A DNA stretch of 33,116 bases from Pseudarthrobacter albicanus (GTDB lineage: Bacteria > Actinomycetota > Actinomycetes > Actinomycetales > Micrococcaceae): NCBI RefSeq assembly GCF_018224015.1, contig NZ_JAGPOT010000086.1, positions 1 to 33,116 on the forward strand, in the 5' to 3' direction. Positions 33,024 through 33,116 of this stretch are shown piece by piece (the first letter of the stretch is position 1; the number at the start of each line of letters is the position of its first letter). Made by a program: the position numbers and the translations under genes. A model generated the notes under the pieces. The model was not told where the DNA came from, did no database searches, and saw only the letters and a program-made list of their open reading frames with translations.

Positions 33024-33116
33024 CTAGGAGAGCGCTGAACAAGGGGCAATCCGGAGATGGGATACGGCTTCCGGGCCGCTCTTCGGAGCTTTGGGCGGCC
33101 CGCTGACGGCCTGGGA
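33024..33116 (-). repeat. Right copy of the 93-bp inverted repeat, truncated by the window end
   Basis: Exact reverse complement of 25-117. It carries the TTGCCC -35 of the pcrA promoter pointing leftward, followed at 17 bp by TAGGAC rather than TAGACT. The last base of the window is still inside the repeat. No gene is seen in 33000-33116. Confidence 0.95.

Noticed and set aside
1..33116. Circular element or linear plasmid suggested by matching ends
   Set aside because: The end match is inverted, not direct, so it does not indicate circularity; housekeeping genes (pcrA, sucCD) argue for chromosome.

Overview
The window is GC-rich chromosomal DNA from an actinobacterium, most likely Arthrobacter, Pseudarthrobacter or a close Micrococcaceae relative. 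Pointers are the GC bias at third codon positions, frequent GTG and TTG starts, GTGA/ATGA overlaps, the actinobacterial PcrA layout, and an inositol locus that uses a Cgl0158-type aldolase and IolH as in Corynebacterium. The genus is inferred; no rRNA is present. I saw no tRNA, CRISPR array, prophage or insertion sequence.

Layout. 1-6060: housekeeping and small stress genes (pcrA helicase, sucCD, then an ArsR regulator with an SRPBCC protein on the minus strand). 6160-16913: a tautomerase gene and the operon iolC, Cgl0158-type aldolase, iolD, iolA, iolE, iolG, iolH, iolT. 16976-18822: a divergent MarR/MFS efflux pair embedded in the inositol region. 18848-20533: minus-strand gntR-iolB. 20854-23871: an ABC importer (lipoprotein, permease, ATPase). 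23872-29415: two LacI-controlled modules, one with a Gfo/Idh dehydrogenase plus a hydroxypyruvate-isomerase-like TIM barrel, the other with a single Gfo/Idh dehydrogenase. 29412-32928: a class I glutamine amidotransferase-like hydrolase, a membrane-anchored matrixin-like protease coupled to a ferritin-VIT1 metal transporter, and a small acidic protein.

How it works together. Every step of myo-inositol catabolism has a candidate gene: uptake (IolT and the ABC importer), IolG, IolE, IolD, IolB, IolC, an aldolase, and IolA, giving dihydroxyacetone phosphate and acetyl-CoA. A TGTC-N2-GACA palindrome (TGTCAGGACA and variants) occurs before the tautomerase, iolC, gntR and the ABC lipoprotein gene, so the HutC-type GntR protein is the likely regulator of all four units. 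At iolC and the ABC genes the palindrome sits exactly 5 bp upstream of a TTGACA -35 box in an almost identical 21-bp block. The tautomerase thereby looks like an unrecognised member of the inositol regulon. The two LacI modules have their own clean palindromic operators.

Structural oddities: a perfect 93-bp inverted repeat joins the two window ends (25-117 and 33024-33116) and carries most of the pcrA promoter; iolA has an apparent 156-bp in-frame insertion between 16-bp direct repeats, which gives it a charged tail and leaves its ancestral C-terminus untranslated downstream; and a possible Gfo/Idh gene remnant lies at about 23972-24107.
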